From positions 1 through 64,000 of the forward strand of contig NZ_AUXS01000016.1 in the NCBI RefSeq assembly GCF_001625565.1: DNA of 64,000 bases. The letters are read 5' to 3'. This stretch comes from Pseudoalteromonas luteoviolacea NCIMB 1944. GTDB lineage: Bacteria > Pseudomonadota > Gammaproteobacteria > Enterobacterales > Alteromonadaceae. How positions within the stretch are numbered: position 1 is the stretch's first letter; each line of letters begins with the position of its first letter. The notes under the pieces were generated by a model. That model did no database searches and had not been told where the DNA came from. It saw only the letters and a program-made list of their open reading frames with translations. Of this stretch, positions 17,801 to 25,148 are shown piece by piece. The translations under genes were made by a program, and so were the position numbers.

Positions 17801-18878
17801 GATCGGCAAGCCAAATAGACTCATCCGTAATCAATACATCGTTGATTTCATACTGTCCGGTTTCACTTGGATGAGCAAACTCTCGGTTTTTAATTGCATT
17901 GTGATTGGTTGAAAGCAGCGCAACACCTTCGCTGTATGTGCCATAAGCCTTTACTTGTTGGTCTTGGTACAATGACAGTAATGGTGGCAATCCACTACTG
18001 ACCTCCACCTTGCCACTGTTTAAGGTCAGTAGCCCAGTGTTCAGTGACGCTGCATAAAATTCGCTTTCACTTTCTTGAATATCAAATACATAGCCAACAG
18101 TGTCAAACTCGTTCTCGTCAATGTAGCGCATTTCTAACTTGCGCTCGCTATGCTCATAGGTAGCCAAGCCATAGCCATGAATGCTTAACCAAATTGACCC
18201 ATTATTTAGACGCCACACTTTGTCAGCGAAGGCTGGCTGACCATTTTCATGTAATAAGTATTCAGCTCGCAGCGTATTGGTATCAACAATCATAATACCA
18301 CTATCAGTCGCGAGTATTAGTTTGGACAGTTCAACCTCGGTTATCGATAATACTTGAGGGGTAATGGAACGCCCATCCAGCATCAGCGCCAATGGGTTAA
18401 GTTGATTTTGTTCAAACTGATAAACGCCAGACTTCGCGCCAACCCATACGATACCGTCACTTGATTCAAATACACTGTATGCGTTTAGCTGTGTATCTGG
18501 CTGGGACGACGCAATTGGTTCAAAACGCTCACTTTTAGCACCGAGTACTCCAACGCCTTGATCGCCAACAGCCCACAAGCGATTTTGAGAATCAAACAAT
18601 AAATCACGCACCCGAGTCGACTGGTTTGTACTGAGTGTTTTATGTGAGAAAAAGCGTACCGTGTTTACGCCATCAAATCGGGCAAGGCCTTGGCCGGTAG
18701 CTATCCACATAAACCCCCGGTGATCACGCTCGATGTCAAACACACGATTGCCCGGCAATCCATCTCCCACGCCTAAAGCTAAGTGGGTATCAGATTTACC
18801 AAAGCTTTCGCTGCTGAACAGCATACCAAATATAATTAAAAAACCGACATAAAGCGCGGTGACGAAATTCCTATACAT
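14886..18878 (-). CDS. Hybrid two-component system protein (HTCS: propeller sensor kinase, receiver, AraC HTH)
   Basis: A 1330-aa protein combining sensor, kinase, receiver and DNA-binding output. After an N-terminal signal/anchor (residues ~5-25) come two-component-propeller repeats (~30-650, e.g. GLPGNRVFDIERDHRGFMWIATG), a Y_Y_Y domain (~680-740) and a TM helix (~743-763). The cytoplasmic part has HisKA (TLSHELMTP, H~821), HATPase (GLGIGLSVVKAI ~1007), a receiver (VLIVDDTPD ~1062, phosphorylated D in IISDVMMPKLDG ~1111) and an AraC HTH (~1225-1325). In known HTCS the periplasmic propeller senses oligosaccharides and the AraC domain activates a nearby utilisation locus. Here no such locus adjoins; the divergent lipoprotein is the only neighbour likely to be controlled. 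All catalytic motifs look intact. Confidence 0.93.
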   Translation of the reverse strand: MYRNFVTALYVGFLIIFGMLFSSESFGKSDTHLALGVGDGLPGNRVFDIERDHRGFMWIATGQGLARFDGVNTVRFFSHKTLSTNQSTRVRDLLFDSQNRLWAVGDQGVGVLGAKSERFEPIASSQPDTQLNAYSVFESSDGIVWVGAKSGVYQFEQNQLNPLALMLDGRSITPQVLSITEVELSKLILATDSGIMIVDTNTLRAEYLLHENGQPAFADKVWRLNNGSIWLSIHGYGLATYEHSERKLEMRYIDENEFDTVGYVFDIQESESEFYAASLNTGLLTLNSGKVEVSSGLPPLLSLYQDQQVKAYGTYSEGVALLSTNHNAIKNREFAHPSETGQYEINDVLITDESIWLADQLAGVCRYSFEGDFQRCLDTEDLSAQAMAVSPSEHVWISLYKSLVKVEPQSMTVVQQFDFEKYNIPDAIYSIVIQDEQTIWLSHSFDGLTRLNPRTKHVERFNTENSGLLSDEIHSLVLHNELLWVATSSGLQTFDVSTQRFEPKTALGDRVSNAVYDLYLSPKDFLFVQTESGLQVLDLKTQSWKALPDKLKRLTNTSVVFDDTGYAWFASSFGVMGWSPEDSDLSVRHFDKGDGLFTQGYLGSAGAAFERQLAFIAPDGMTLFSPNKLGFSDAQPKVSEFELTFANGQSKRYFHQENLVALPYEHASMRFVLANNNFASVSKQQFRYKLEGIANTWVELGKSRVLMIPKLAYGQYKLLLQSTDSDGNWSQNISEFSFTIETPWYATVWAYCAYALGSILILYIIYQIRIAALKRIQTALEIEVAEQTREISKQNKLLTEKSDALAQAQAQRTLLLKTLSHELMTPVSLIQGPAEQLNRVQQPDERSKMANIVISNAKRLKVLIEQLMRVSNLNQESQLPIVSPTQSLTSFNLSQICLEQIAAFGPMAEQSDIMLKTNIEDDIHVLARPDQLEQCVSNLLSNAIKYSAVGKTVSLNLSLQGDEKAPRCILHVQDEGVGIEPSELEAIFTPEYRTDTGKRQNVGLGIGLSVVKAIADELKGSIDVVSSLGKGSEFSLVFNALPAISCSDNEAQVSSSRHDLSDKTVLIVDDTPDMLTLLSSIFEQDYKVEVAVDGAQGLEKAKAQLPDLIISDVMMPKLDGFGLLSRIKQDPLTAHIPVILLTANLNEQRELEGLSRQADDYITKPFSVQALELKVRNVFSHYAANAARWHARIEQGGKKAADSLPMLPKFEFKDEPHIYDFLDKLDGVIHERYQNPDVSVAELAKEMALSERQLHRKLTAVISMGANEYLRTYRLYQAITPLLHGKSVAVVSELVGFNSASYFSACFKKQYGMTAKSYVQKQRDKHPLKL

Positions 18879-18948
18879 ATTATTAAAACATTGTTTTTAT
18901 TGCTTATTTTTATAATTAACGTTGGTAAAACTTGTACCTGTGCTACAT

Positions 18949-18988
18949 AATAACAACAACTTAGCAATTATCAAACTTTGTTGTTATT
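18949..18988. promoter_or_regulatory. Long inverted repeat in the HTCS/lipoprotein spacer
   Basis: AATAACAACAA (18949-18959) and TTGTTGTTATT (18978-18988) are perfect 11-bp inverted arms separated by 18 nt. A further AATAACAA half-site lies at 19116, nearer the lipoprotein gene. The ~310-bp divergent spacer otherwise holds only AT-rich promoter-like sequence. Spaced dyads of this kind fit binding by a dimeric AraC-type output domain such as the adjacent HTCS; this is inference. Confidence 0.5.
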
Positions 18989-19192
18989 TGCGATTTAAGG
19001 CAGATTATTGCGCATTTTTGTCTGTTTTTCGCTACCTGCAACACAGTGAGTTTCCCTATAATGAGCACATTGACTTAGTCTAGGCCTTTAATAGAACCGA
19101 GCTAGTCGAACTTCTAATAACAATAGTTAAAGACACATTTAATCTAATTTTTGCAGTAACCAATAAGCCTGCGCCAATAATAAGGAACGTGC

Positions 19193-20776
19193 ATGTATAA
19201 ATCACATTTAAAGACCCTCTCACTGGCCATACTCTGTAGTACCTTATTTACAGGCTGTGGTGGCGGCGGCGGTGGCGGTGGCCCCAAAGGACCCAGTATT
19301 GACTTGAGTAACAACAATAATACGCCTAGCCAAAATACCGGCTCGACAGCGTCAAATAATAACAATACAACCACAGGTACAGTGAATAACAATAGTGGCA
19401 ATACCGTAACCAACCCACCTGTTACGGATGACCATAGCCGCTATGCACGACGTGGACGAGTGATTGACGGCTATGTGCAAGGAGCAACTGTTTGGCTTGA
19501 TCTAAATAACAATGCGGTTAAAGATGATAATGAGCCATCTGTGGTTTCAACAGATAAAGGCAGCTATGAATTAGAACTCACTGAGGAGCAAGCCCAGTGT
19601 GCTGCCTATGTGCCAACCTATGTCGATGTGCCGGTTGGTGCCATTGACGAAGACCTTGGTGAAGTTACTAAGGCTTATCAAATGGTTCTGCCACCTACGC
19701 TAACAAGCCTAGAAGGTGAAGATCAGCAGCACATTACACCACTAACTACGGTGCTGTGGCAGTCACTTTATAAAACTGATGCATATAAAGATAAAACATG
19801 TACCACCATACTTGCAGATGACGTGCTTCAAGAGCAGCTGAAAATTGTAATGCGCGAAACCATTGATCAGGTGATTGAGCATTACAATATTTCTGAACAG
19901 CAATTATTCAGTGACTATATCGAGAGTGGTGACGAAGCGCTAAAGAAACTCGCTGAAGACATTGTTAAAGGGCTTCAAGCAAGTGTAGAGAAATATCTAA
20001 AGCTTGCAAAAGAATATGTAGACGCGCATGAAATTCGTGTTCTCCACTATCTCGATACTCCGCCAGAGCAACCAGATAGCACCGAACTTGTGTGGTATAG
20101 AAGTATTCTTATTTATGGAAAAGACGGTAGTACCCCAGTTGATGAGCGTGTACGCATGGATGACAATCTTGAGACTGTGCTATTTGTCCAATATGACCGC
20201 AAAGAAATAACCAGCCCTTGGAGCGATAACCACACCTATATTCAAACAACAGATTTGGTAAAAAATAGTGCTGACGATATCGGCCACTGCTTCCAGTTTG
20301 AGAGATTAGAAGTGAAAATTAGCGGCTTCACCTATGAGTTACGCAATTGGAAAAGTATTGACCGTACATCGCAACAGCAAGCTTGCGATGACAACATTGA
20401 CTTTAGTGACGCAGAAAACCGCGTATTATCTGTATCTTACAGTAAAGATAAAGTTTCCTATCTAACCGAGTTTCACCAAAATGCGGAGTCAATTGCTGAG
20501 CTAGACGACTGGAAAAATATGAGTGAAAAGTCAGAGATTTTAGATGTACTCGTATTGGTGGCATACTTCTCATTGGCAGGCTACGAGTTTGACGATAACG
20601 TCAACATCCCTTTCTCTTCTTGGCATAAGCGCGTTACAGATGACTCAGGTGATAACCGAGTCATCACCTCCAGAGATAGCGATGGCACATGGCAACGCCA
20701 AACATATCAAGACGATTTCACTTATGTACAGGAATGCAGTACCGATGGGCAAACTTGGGCCGAGTGTAGCAACTAA
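19193..20776 (+). CDS. Poly-glycine lipoprotein, unknown
   Basis: A 527-aa lipoprotein. The lipobox LFTGC places the lipidated Cys at residue 22, followed by eight glycines and an Asn/Thr-rich linker (~35-80), which should hold the body away from the membrane. Residues ~85-130 (RGRVIDGYVQGATVWLDLNN...DDNEPSVVSTDKGSYELEL) look like a prealbumin-like/carboxypeptidase-regulatory beta module, common in surface lipoproteins of marine gammaproteobacteria. The rest is acidic and unrecognised, with cysteines near the C-terminus (QECSTDGQTWAECSN). AGGA precedes the ATG. It is divergent from the HTCS gene and ends in a strong terminator. A surface-exposed binding or structural role is a guess. Confidence 0.7.
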   Translation: MYKSHLKTLSLAILCSTLFTGCGGGGGGGGPKGPSIDLSNNNNTPSQNTGSTASNNNNTTTGTVNNNSGNTVTNPPVTDDHSRYARRGRVIDGYVQGATVWLDLNNNAVKDDNEPSVVSTDKGSYELELTEEQAQCAAYVPTYVDVPVGAIDEDLGEVTKAYQMVLPPTLTSLEGEDQQHITPLTTVLWQSLYKTDAYKDKTCTTILADDVLQEQLKIVMRETIDQVIEHYNISEQQLFSDYIESGDEALKKLAEDIVKGLQASVEKYLKLAKEYVDAHEIRVLHYLDTPPEQPDSTELVWYRSILIYGKDGSTPVDERVRMDDNLETVLFVQYDRKEITSPWSDNHTYIQTTDLVKNSADDIGHCFQFERLEVKISGFTYELRNWKSIDRTSQQQACDDNIDFSDAENRVLSVSYSKDKVSYLTEFHQNAESIAELDDWKNMSEKSEILDVLVLVAYFSLAGYEFDDNVNIPFSSWHKRVTDDSGDNRVITSRDSDGTWQRQTYQDDFTYVQECSTDGQTWAECSN

Positions 20777-20848
20777 TAAAGATCCTTTTTAAGGGCTGTT
20801 TATAACAAAGTAGCCCATGGTTCTCCCATAAAATAGTTCTCCCATAAA

Positions 20849-20883
20849 ACGGTGTAAGCATTATTCAACTTACACCGTTTTTT
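20849..20883 (+). terminator. Strong rho-independent terminator
   Basis: ACGGTGTAAG and CTTACACCGT form a perfect 10-bp stem with a 10-nt loop followed by TTTTTT. Just before it, TTCTCCCATAAAA is repeated twice (20821 and 20838). Confidence 0.92.
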
Positions 20884-21719
20884 GTGCCTAAGTCACTCAA
20901 CAAAATTTGCCCCATGGTCTCTTGCCAGCTTTGCTTGTCCAAGCCTTCAGCATCTGGTCTTTGCTGTTGCTATGAATGGCTGAATAAGCACCTAAAACAA
21001 GCTAATAACACTATGAGCACTCAGACAGTGCCTTTTACTCAATTTAAGCCTCTTGTACATGTAATTACTCAGTCAGGCCAATTCAACAGCCTCCTGAGTG
21101 CACATCACAGCATTGTATTGTCTCTGGAATAAAAACGCCCAAATTTAGCACTGACAACGGCGAACACGTTGCCCATGCTCCTCAAAGCAGACTTCTTTGT
21201 TTGATGTTTAACCACAATGAGGCATCATCACACATTTGCTTTTTCTCGTGGTGAATACAGCGGAACCTTGAACAGGCTAATACTTTTTAAAAATTGGTGA
21301 GCTTATCAAAATCACATTATTGTGTTTTTGTACTTAATATAATAGTGCAATAATGATAATATGACACTATACCAAGATTCCTTAGCTTTTATTATTAAAA
21401 TTTAGCGAATAATCAAATAAAAACTACTAAAAAACACTCCACACTACACTAATACTTTGTCATTAAAAACCCTGTAAGAAAAAACAATAAATTTTTTAAT
21501 TTTTTGTCAATTCATGGTTTATTTCTCAAAAACACCTTGATATTATCAATCGCAACAAATGAAATATTTAATAAACATCAGGTGTAGAAAAATCGAGTAA
21601 GCGTTAAATTACTATTTAGATAACATGATAATATTCATATTAACTGTCAGATATCGATAAAAGCTTGCAATTACAAGCTTTTAAGTGATAGCTTTTGTTA
21701 AATTTGTTATCAAAAGGTA
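20884..21719. other. Gene-poor boundary of the AT-rich island
   Basis: About 830 bp with no gene I can support. An 82-codon frame at 20884 starts inside the terminator's T run and shows no recognisable sequence. Base composition drops sharply after ~21300, with long A/T runs continuing into the regulator/membrane-protein cluster. I see no integrase or flanking direct repeats. Confidence 0.45.
21659..21682 (+). promoter_or_regulatory. Dyad upstream of the first island regulator
   Basis: AAAAGCTTG and CAAGCTTTT form a perfect 9-bp dyad with a 6-nt loop about 40 nt before the Xre gene. The 13-mer AATTACAAGCTTT inside it (21669-21681) occurs again at a similar distance before the second Xre gene (23257-23269), which points to a shared operator or promoter element. 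Confidence 0.5.
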
Positions 21720-22013
21720 ATGTTGGAACATATGAAACTTAGAATTCGACAACTAGGATTGTTTAATGGCTTATGGGGAGAAGCAGCCAAGTCGATAAGA
21801 TCGATGCGTAAGGATGCAGGCCTCACTCAAAGTCAATTAGGACAGAAACTTATCCCTGTAGTGGACCAAGCAACGATATCCAATTGGGAAACTGGTAAAA
21901 CCCCAGTCCCATTAACGAGTTATTTTTTAATATGCTTTATTTGCGGTTTTAGTCCGGAAGAAAAAACTAAGCAACTACTCGAAAGTCAACAACCAGAAAA
22001 CAAAAGAAATTAA
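21720..22013 (+). CDS. Xre-type HTH regulator of the island, copy 1
   Basis: A 97-aa protein with one HTH domain at about residues 22-65 (IRSMRKDAGLTQSQLGQKLIPVVDQATISNWETGK), followed by a hydrophobic stretch SYFLICFICGFSP and a polar tail. The second regulator of the island repeats this layout (LLICFVCGF). The short hydrophobic tail is unusual for a plain Xre repressor and may be a dimerisation or membrane-contact element. AAAAGG lies only ~2-5 nt before the ATG/TTG start. The membrane-protein gene follows after 11 bp, so the two are almost certainly one operon. Confidence 0.8.
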   Translation: MLEHMKLRIRQLGLFNGLWGEAAKSIRSMRKDAGLTQSQLGQKLIPVVDQATISNWETGKTPVPLTSYFLICFICGFSPEEKTKQLLESQQPENKRN

Positions 22014-22024
22014 GGACGTATCTG

Positions 22025-22570
22025 ATGTTTAGTTATGAAAATTTTACGGCGCTACAAGAGTATTACAGCATTGCTGTACTGCCAGTATATTTTATAGCAC
22101 TTTTTATCAGCTGGAAAAATATTAACTTTAGATATTTAATTTCTATGTTAATAGCTATTGAATTGTTCGACTCAGCCACTTATTTACATATAGTTCCTCT
22201 AGGAAGCGTTTATTACTTATGGGGAGCGTTCGTATGTGCTCTTTTCATAATCCCAGTTATGGGAAGAAGGCTAATCGCGGGCAAATTAGAATCCAAATTT
22301 GCATTCTTCAAACAAGCTAAAGAGTCTTATCACTTCACAAAACAAGAAGGTGGATTACTATTTCTATACTTTCTTACAGCAATAACATTTTTGATTACGT
22401 TTGTGGAAATAAGCTTATATAAAATCCAACTGACGAGTGGAGTTCCATTTAGAATTCATATGTACGGTCCTTTTCATACGTTAATTTCTTTCTTCGAGTT
22501 ATTTCTTGTTATTAGTATGGTGGTCGGAAATAAAACGAGGCAGGAGGAAGGGCATCACAATTTCGCTTAG
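22025..22570 (+). CDS. Island membrane protein, paralogue 1
   Basis: A 181-aa polytopic membrane protein with about five hydrophobic segments. It belongs to a family of four in this island. Shared landmarks are W-K-[NS]-[IV]-N after helix 1, [GA]RRLIA-x-KL between helices 3 and 4, and the signature F[TS][KR]QEGG[LA]L[FL][VL]Y opening helix 4, followed by VEI-x-LY. I know no named family with this pattern. AAGGA precedes the ATG. The gene sits between an Xre regulator and the double-glycine peptide gene, the place where bacteriocin immunity proteins are often found, but no activity can be read from the sequence. Confidence 0.65.
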   Translation: MFSYENFTALQEYYSIAVLPVYFIALFISWKNINFRYLISMLIAIELFDSATYLHIVPLGSVYYLWGAFVCALFIIPVMGRRLIAGKLESKFAFFKQAKESYHFTKQEGGLLFLYFLTAITFLITFVEISLYKIQLTSGVPFRIHMYGPFHTLISFFELFLVISMVVGNKTRQEEGHHNFA

Positions 22571-22572
22571 AC

Positions 22573-22596
22573 TTTACCTCTAAAAAACGAGGTAAA
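22573..22596 (+). terminator. Intra-operon hairpin, possible attenuator
   Basis: TTTACCTC and GAGGTAAA form a perfect 8-bp stem with an 8-nt loop, directly after the membrane-protein stop and 24 nt before the peptide gene. The tail is ATTATATTA rather than a clean T run, so it may be a leaky terminator or mRNA-stabilising hairpin that sets the peptide level. Confidence 0.5.
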
Positions 22597-22620
22597 ATTA
22601 TATTATATTAAGGAAAAAGC

Positions 22621-22743
22621 ATGAAAGTTTTAGACAAAGAGATATTATCCCTAATTTTTGGTGGCGGTCCAGCTAATGGCGTTGGTGAAATACCACCCCA
22701 AGCTCAAGCTATAGAACCCAAGAATTTTGAAAATGGTAATTAA
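22621..22743 (+). CDS. 40-aa peptide with double-glycine-type leader
   Basis: A complete small gene: AAGGA about 7 nt before the ATG, 40 codons, TAA stop. The N-terminus MKVLDKEILSLIFGG fits the double-glycine leader used by C39-peptidase ABC exporters: counting back from the GG, I is at -4, L at -7 and L at -12, with acidic residues at -9 and -11. Cleavage after GG would release a ~25-aa peptide beginning GPANGVGEIPP, proline- and glutamine-rich, without cysteine. Candidate roles are a small bacteriocin/microcin, a RiPP precursor or a signalling pheromone. The upstream Xre regulator and membrane protein would be regulator and immunity or receptor. No exporter is in the window, so processing would rely on one elsewhere. 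Confidence 0.6.
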   Translation: MKVLDKEILSLIFGGGPANGVGEIPPQAQAIEPKNFENGN

Positions 22744-23297
22744 GCTTTCTTTTTCCTTTTTTAGTTTTCATTGTGGCAAGAACACCTTTTTTACGTAAAA
22801 TGATTGGAGACTATTTAGAAACAAAGTGATATCGGCTGCCAAATTACCTTATTGTTTTTATTAGTTTCCACCCAATTAAAACTACCAAGCAAAAGCTTTT
22901 CAATTCGATCTACCTATTAGAAATACGTAGATTTCAATGTTTTCATATATAGCACTAGAGTAACTAATTAATCAAAAAAGACTCTCCATAAAATAGCATT
23001 TACTTTTGCTATTGCAGCTTACAATGTAGAATAAATTATAGATTAAATACAAGAGCACACTCACATTTTCCTAGTAAAAACTTCTTATCACACCAACTTA
23101 AAGGCTTACCTTTCTTTAGAAGAATATGGATAAAACTCACTTAATTTAACTGCAATTGAAGCGAAAAAACCGATTTAAAACCTTACTCTTACATAATTGA
23201 TAGGCTTACCTAATTAAGGTATTCTTGAAGGCAGAAGGTAAAGTTAGCAAGCCTCTAATTACAAGCTTTATCCTAATAGACGATAATTAGGCGCAGA
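22744..23297. other. AT-rich spacer between the two island units
   Basis: About 550 bp with no credible gene. One short frame (GTG at 22773, 18 codons, ARTPFLRKMIGDYLETK) has no convincing ribosome site. The shared AATTACAAGCTTT element lies near its right end. Confidence 0.4.
23257..23269 (+). promoter_or_regulatory. Shared upstream element, second copy
   Basis: AATTACAAGCTTT, identical to 21669-21681, lies 41 nt before the second Xre start (51 nt for the first). Flanking bases differ, so the 13-mer looks specifically conserved between the two units. Confidence 0.5.
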
Positions 23298-23564
23298 ATG
23301 AAAGATCAAAACCATCAAGCAGGAATATTAAAAACTCTTTGGAAAGAGCTTGCTGTTGCAGTCAAATTAATAAGGGAAGACTCAGGCTACTCTAAAAGTG
23401 AGCTTGGCAAGAAACTTGTTCCCTCAGTTAGTGAAGAGACGATCTCTGCTTGGGAAGAAGGGCATGAGCTAATTCCAATTTATCAATTATTACTAATTTG
23501 CTTTGTATGTGGCTTTACTTCGGGAAAAGAAAGCCAAACAACAATTAAAAAATCAGCGTACTGA
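23298..23564 (+). CDS. Xre-type HTH regulator of the island, copy 2
   Basis: An 88-aa paralogue of the regulator at 21720. Both share an N-terminal LW-E-A, the HTH (IREDSGYSKSELGKKLVPSVSEETISAWEEG) and the hydrophobic LLICFVCGF close to the C-terminus. AGG lies 6 nt before the ATG. The recognition helix differs (SEETISAWEE against DQATISNWET), so the two may bind different sites or have split in function. It is followed after 26 bp by the second membrane-protein paralogue, repeating the regulator/membrane-protein order of unit 1. Confidence 0.75.
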   Translation: MKDQNHQAGILKTLWKELAVAVKLIREDSGYSKSELGKKLVPSVSEETISAWEEGHELIPIYQLLLICFVCGFTSGKESQTTIKKSAY

Positions 23565-23590
23565 TAAAAAATAAGAATTATAGGTGCCCA

Positions 23591-24211
23591 ATGTTTAGCT
23601 ATGAAAACTATAAAGCACTCTATGATGGCGTTGCTTTTTTCATTACTCCCATTAATTTTATCTGCCTACTAATTGCTTGGAAAAGCATCAACACGCGGAT
23701 GCTACTAATTTCACTGATAACGCTCGAAGCAATCGACACATTGCTTACTGGCTGGTCGTATACTCTTGGCAATAATTACCACTTTTATGGTGTATTCATA
23801 TGCTCCATCTTTCTGTTCACTGTTCTGTTCAGACGGTTGTTAGCAAAACTGTTAAGTAAGCATGTAAAGTTATGCAACGATGTATACAACAATTTCAGTT
23901 TCAGTAAGCAAGAAGCCGCTATTACTTTTATGTATTTTATTGTTGTCATACTACATGTAGTTGCACTGATTGAAGTAAAGTTATACCAATATGATATCAT
24001 TGATGTATTTCCTTTTAGGAACAATGTATTCCCTCCAAGTATAACTATTTTACACTTGCTAGAAGCGCTCATGCTATTAAAGCTATCAATTAGACACCTT
24101 CCTATTGATGAGTATTTGCAGCATTTCAAGAGAAGGCTAACAAACGATAGAAAACTTGAGGGAACGAGTAGTTATCGGAGCTCTGCTGAAGATAAAAAAG
24201 ACCGCTCGTAA
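23591..24211 (+). CDS. Island membrane protein, paralogue 2
   Basis: A 206-aa member of the four-protein family, sharing MFSYEN-x-xAL at the start with paralogue 1 and WKSINTR, RRLLAKLL and FSFSKQEAA with the others. It has about five hydrophobic segments, then the motif EALMLLKLSIRHLPIDE and a basic ~35-residue cytoplasmic tail absent from paralogue 3. The expected KQEGG is KQEAA here. AGG precedes the ATG at about 6-8 nt. It lies in an operon with the second Xre gene. Function unknown. Confidence 0.65.
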   Translation: MFSYENYKALYDGVAFFITPINFICLLIAWKSINTRMLLISLITLEAIDTLLTGWSYTLGNNYHFYGVFICSIFLFTVLFRRLLAKLLSKHVKLCNDVYNNFSFSKQEAAITFMYFIVVILHVVALIEVKLYQYDIIDVFPFRNNVFPPSITILHLLEALMLLKLSIRHLPIDEYLQHFKRRLTNDRKLEGTSSYRSSAEDKKDRS

Positions 24212-24342
24212 TGACACCAGTCAAAGGCAGCTTAAAGTTTTTGATACTAACTGATGAAAAGTACTTTTCTTTTAATGCACTTGTTTTATTTGTTTAAAAT
24301 AAGTGTTGTTCACTTAAAGTAAACGCGCACAGGATTGATAAC

Positions 24343-24870
24343 TTGCTCAATAGCGACTCTCTCAATTACATTTATTATGTAATTGGTCAAATTTCAACAC
24401 CAGTGTTTTTTATTGCGCTTATTGCTGGCTGGAAAAGTGTTAACACCCGGAGTTTGTTGTTAATCCTGCTCGTTGTAGAGGCCATCGACACCTTGGTATC
24501 AAATATCGCGCTGTCTTGGCAATACAACTTCTACCTCTGGATCTTTTTTTATAGTCTTGTCTATATCTATGTTGTATTTGCCAGAAGATTGATAGCAATA
24601 AAATTGAGCCCCCACTTTAAATTCTTTGATGAGGTTCGTAAAAACTACTACTTTAGCAAGCAAGAAGGCGGGCTTATTTTTGTATATGCCTGTGCAAGCC
24701 TATTTTTGTTTATTAATTTGATTGAAATTAAACTGTATCAATATGGCGTGCTGGGCAGTTTATTTATTGTGGAGCAACTTTTCAGCCCCGCCCTCACCCT
24801 ACTTTACTTAGTCGAAGCCCTATTGCTGCTTAGGTTATCCATTCGGACCCTACCGGTTGATAATGACTAA
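24343..24870 (+). CDS. Island membrane protein, paralogue 3 (TTG start)
   Basis: A 175-aa family member with GWKSVNTRSLLLILL, RRLIAIKL, FSKQEGGLIFVY and EALLLLRLSIRTLPVD. It has no Xre partner of its own; it follows paralogue 2 after ~130 bp. The only good start is TTG with AGGA 8 nt upstream, which implies modest translation. The family core is complete, so it appears functional. Confidence 0.65.
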   Translation: MLNSDSLNYIYYVIGQISTPVFFIALIAGWKSVNTRSLLLILLVVEAIDTLVSNIALSWQYNFYLWIFFYSLVYIYVVFARRLIAIKLSPHFKFFDEVRKNYYFSKQEGGLIFVYACASLFLFINLIEIKLYQYGVLGSLFIVEQLFSPALTLLYLVEALLLLRLSIRTLPVDND

Positions 24871-25148
24871 GCGCACCTATAACACAGCTGTATATTTTCA
24901 TAATGCGTTAGCTATCACATTTTCCCACTGTATTTAAAGTAAAACTTTGTATGAATAGAAAAAACTAAGTTACAAATAAAAGGCCAACGGTGCATCAAAA
25001 AGTATTATATTAAACGCCCATTTTAGGGGGATTGTCACTTTGCATCATTTTATAGCGGATTCATCTTATTAGAGGTCCATTAAAAATAAGAACACTATAA
25101 ACTAAGTAAATACATGTACTCGCACGTAATTTTTAAAGGCCAACACAC

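Noticed and set aside
20884..21132. 82-codon plus-strand frame after the lipoprotein terminator
   Set aside because: Starts within the terminator's T run, has no ribosome site and no recognisable sequence; probably chance.
21345..21366. Possible Fur box (AATAATGATAATATGAC)
   Set aside because: Only one good half-site without symmetry, in an AT-rich stretch where such strings are expected by chance.
22773..22829. GTG-started 18-codon frame behind the double-glycine peptide gene
   Set aside because: No credible ribosome site; too short to distinguish from chance.
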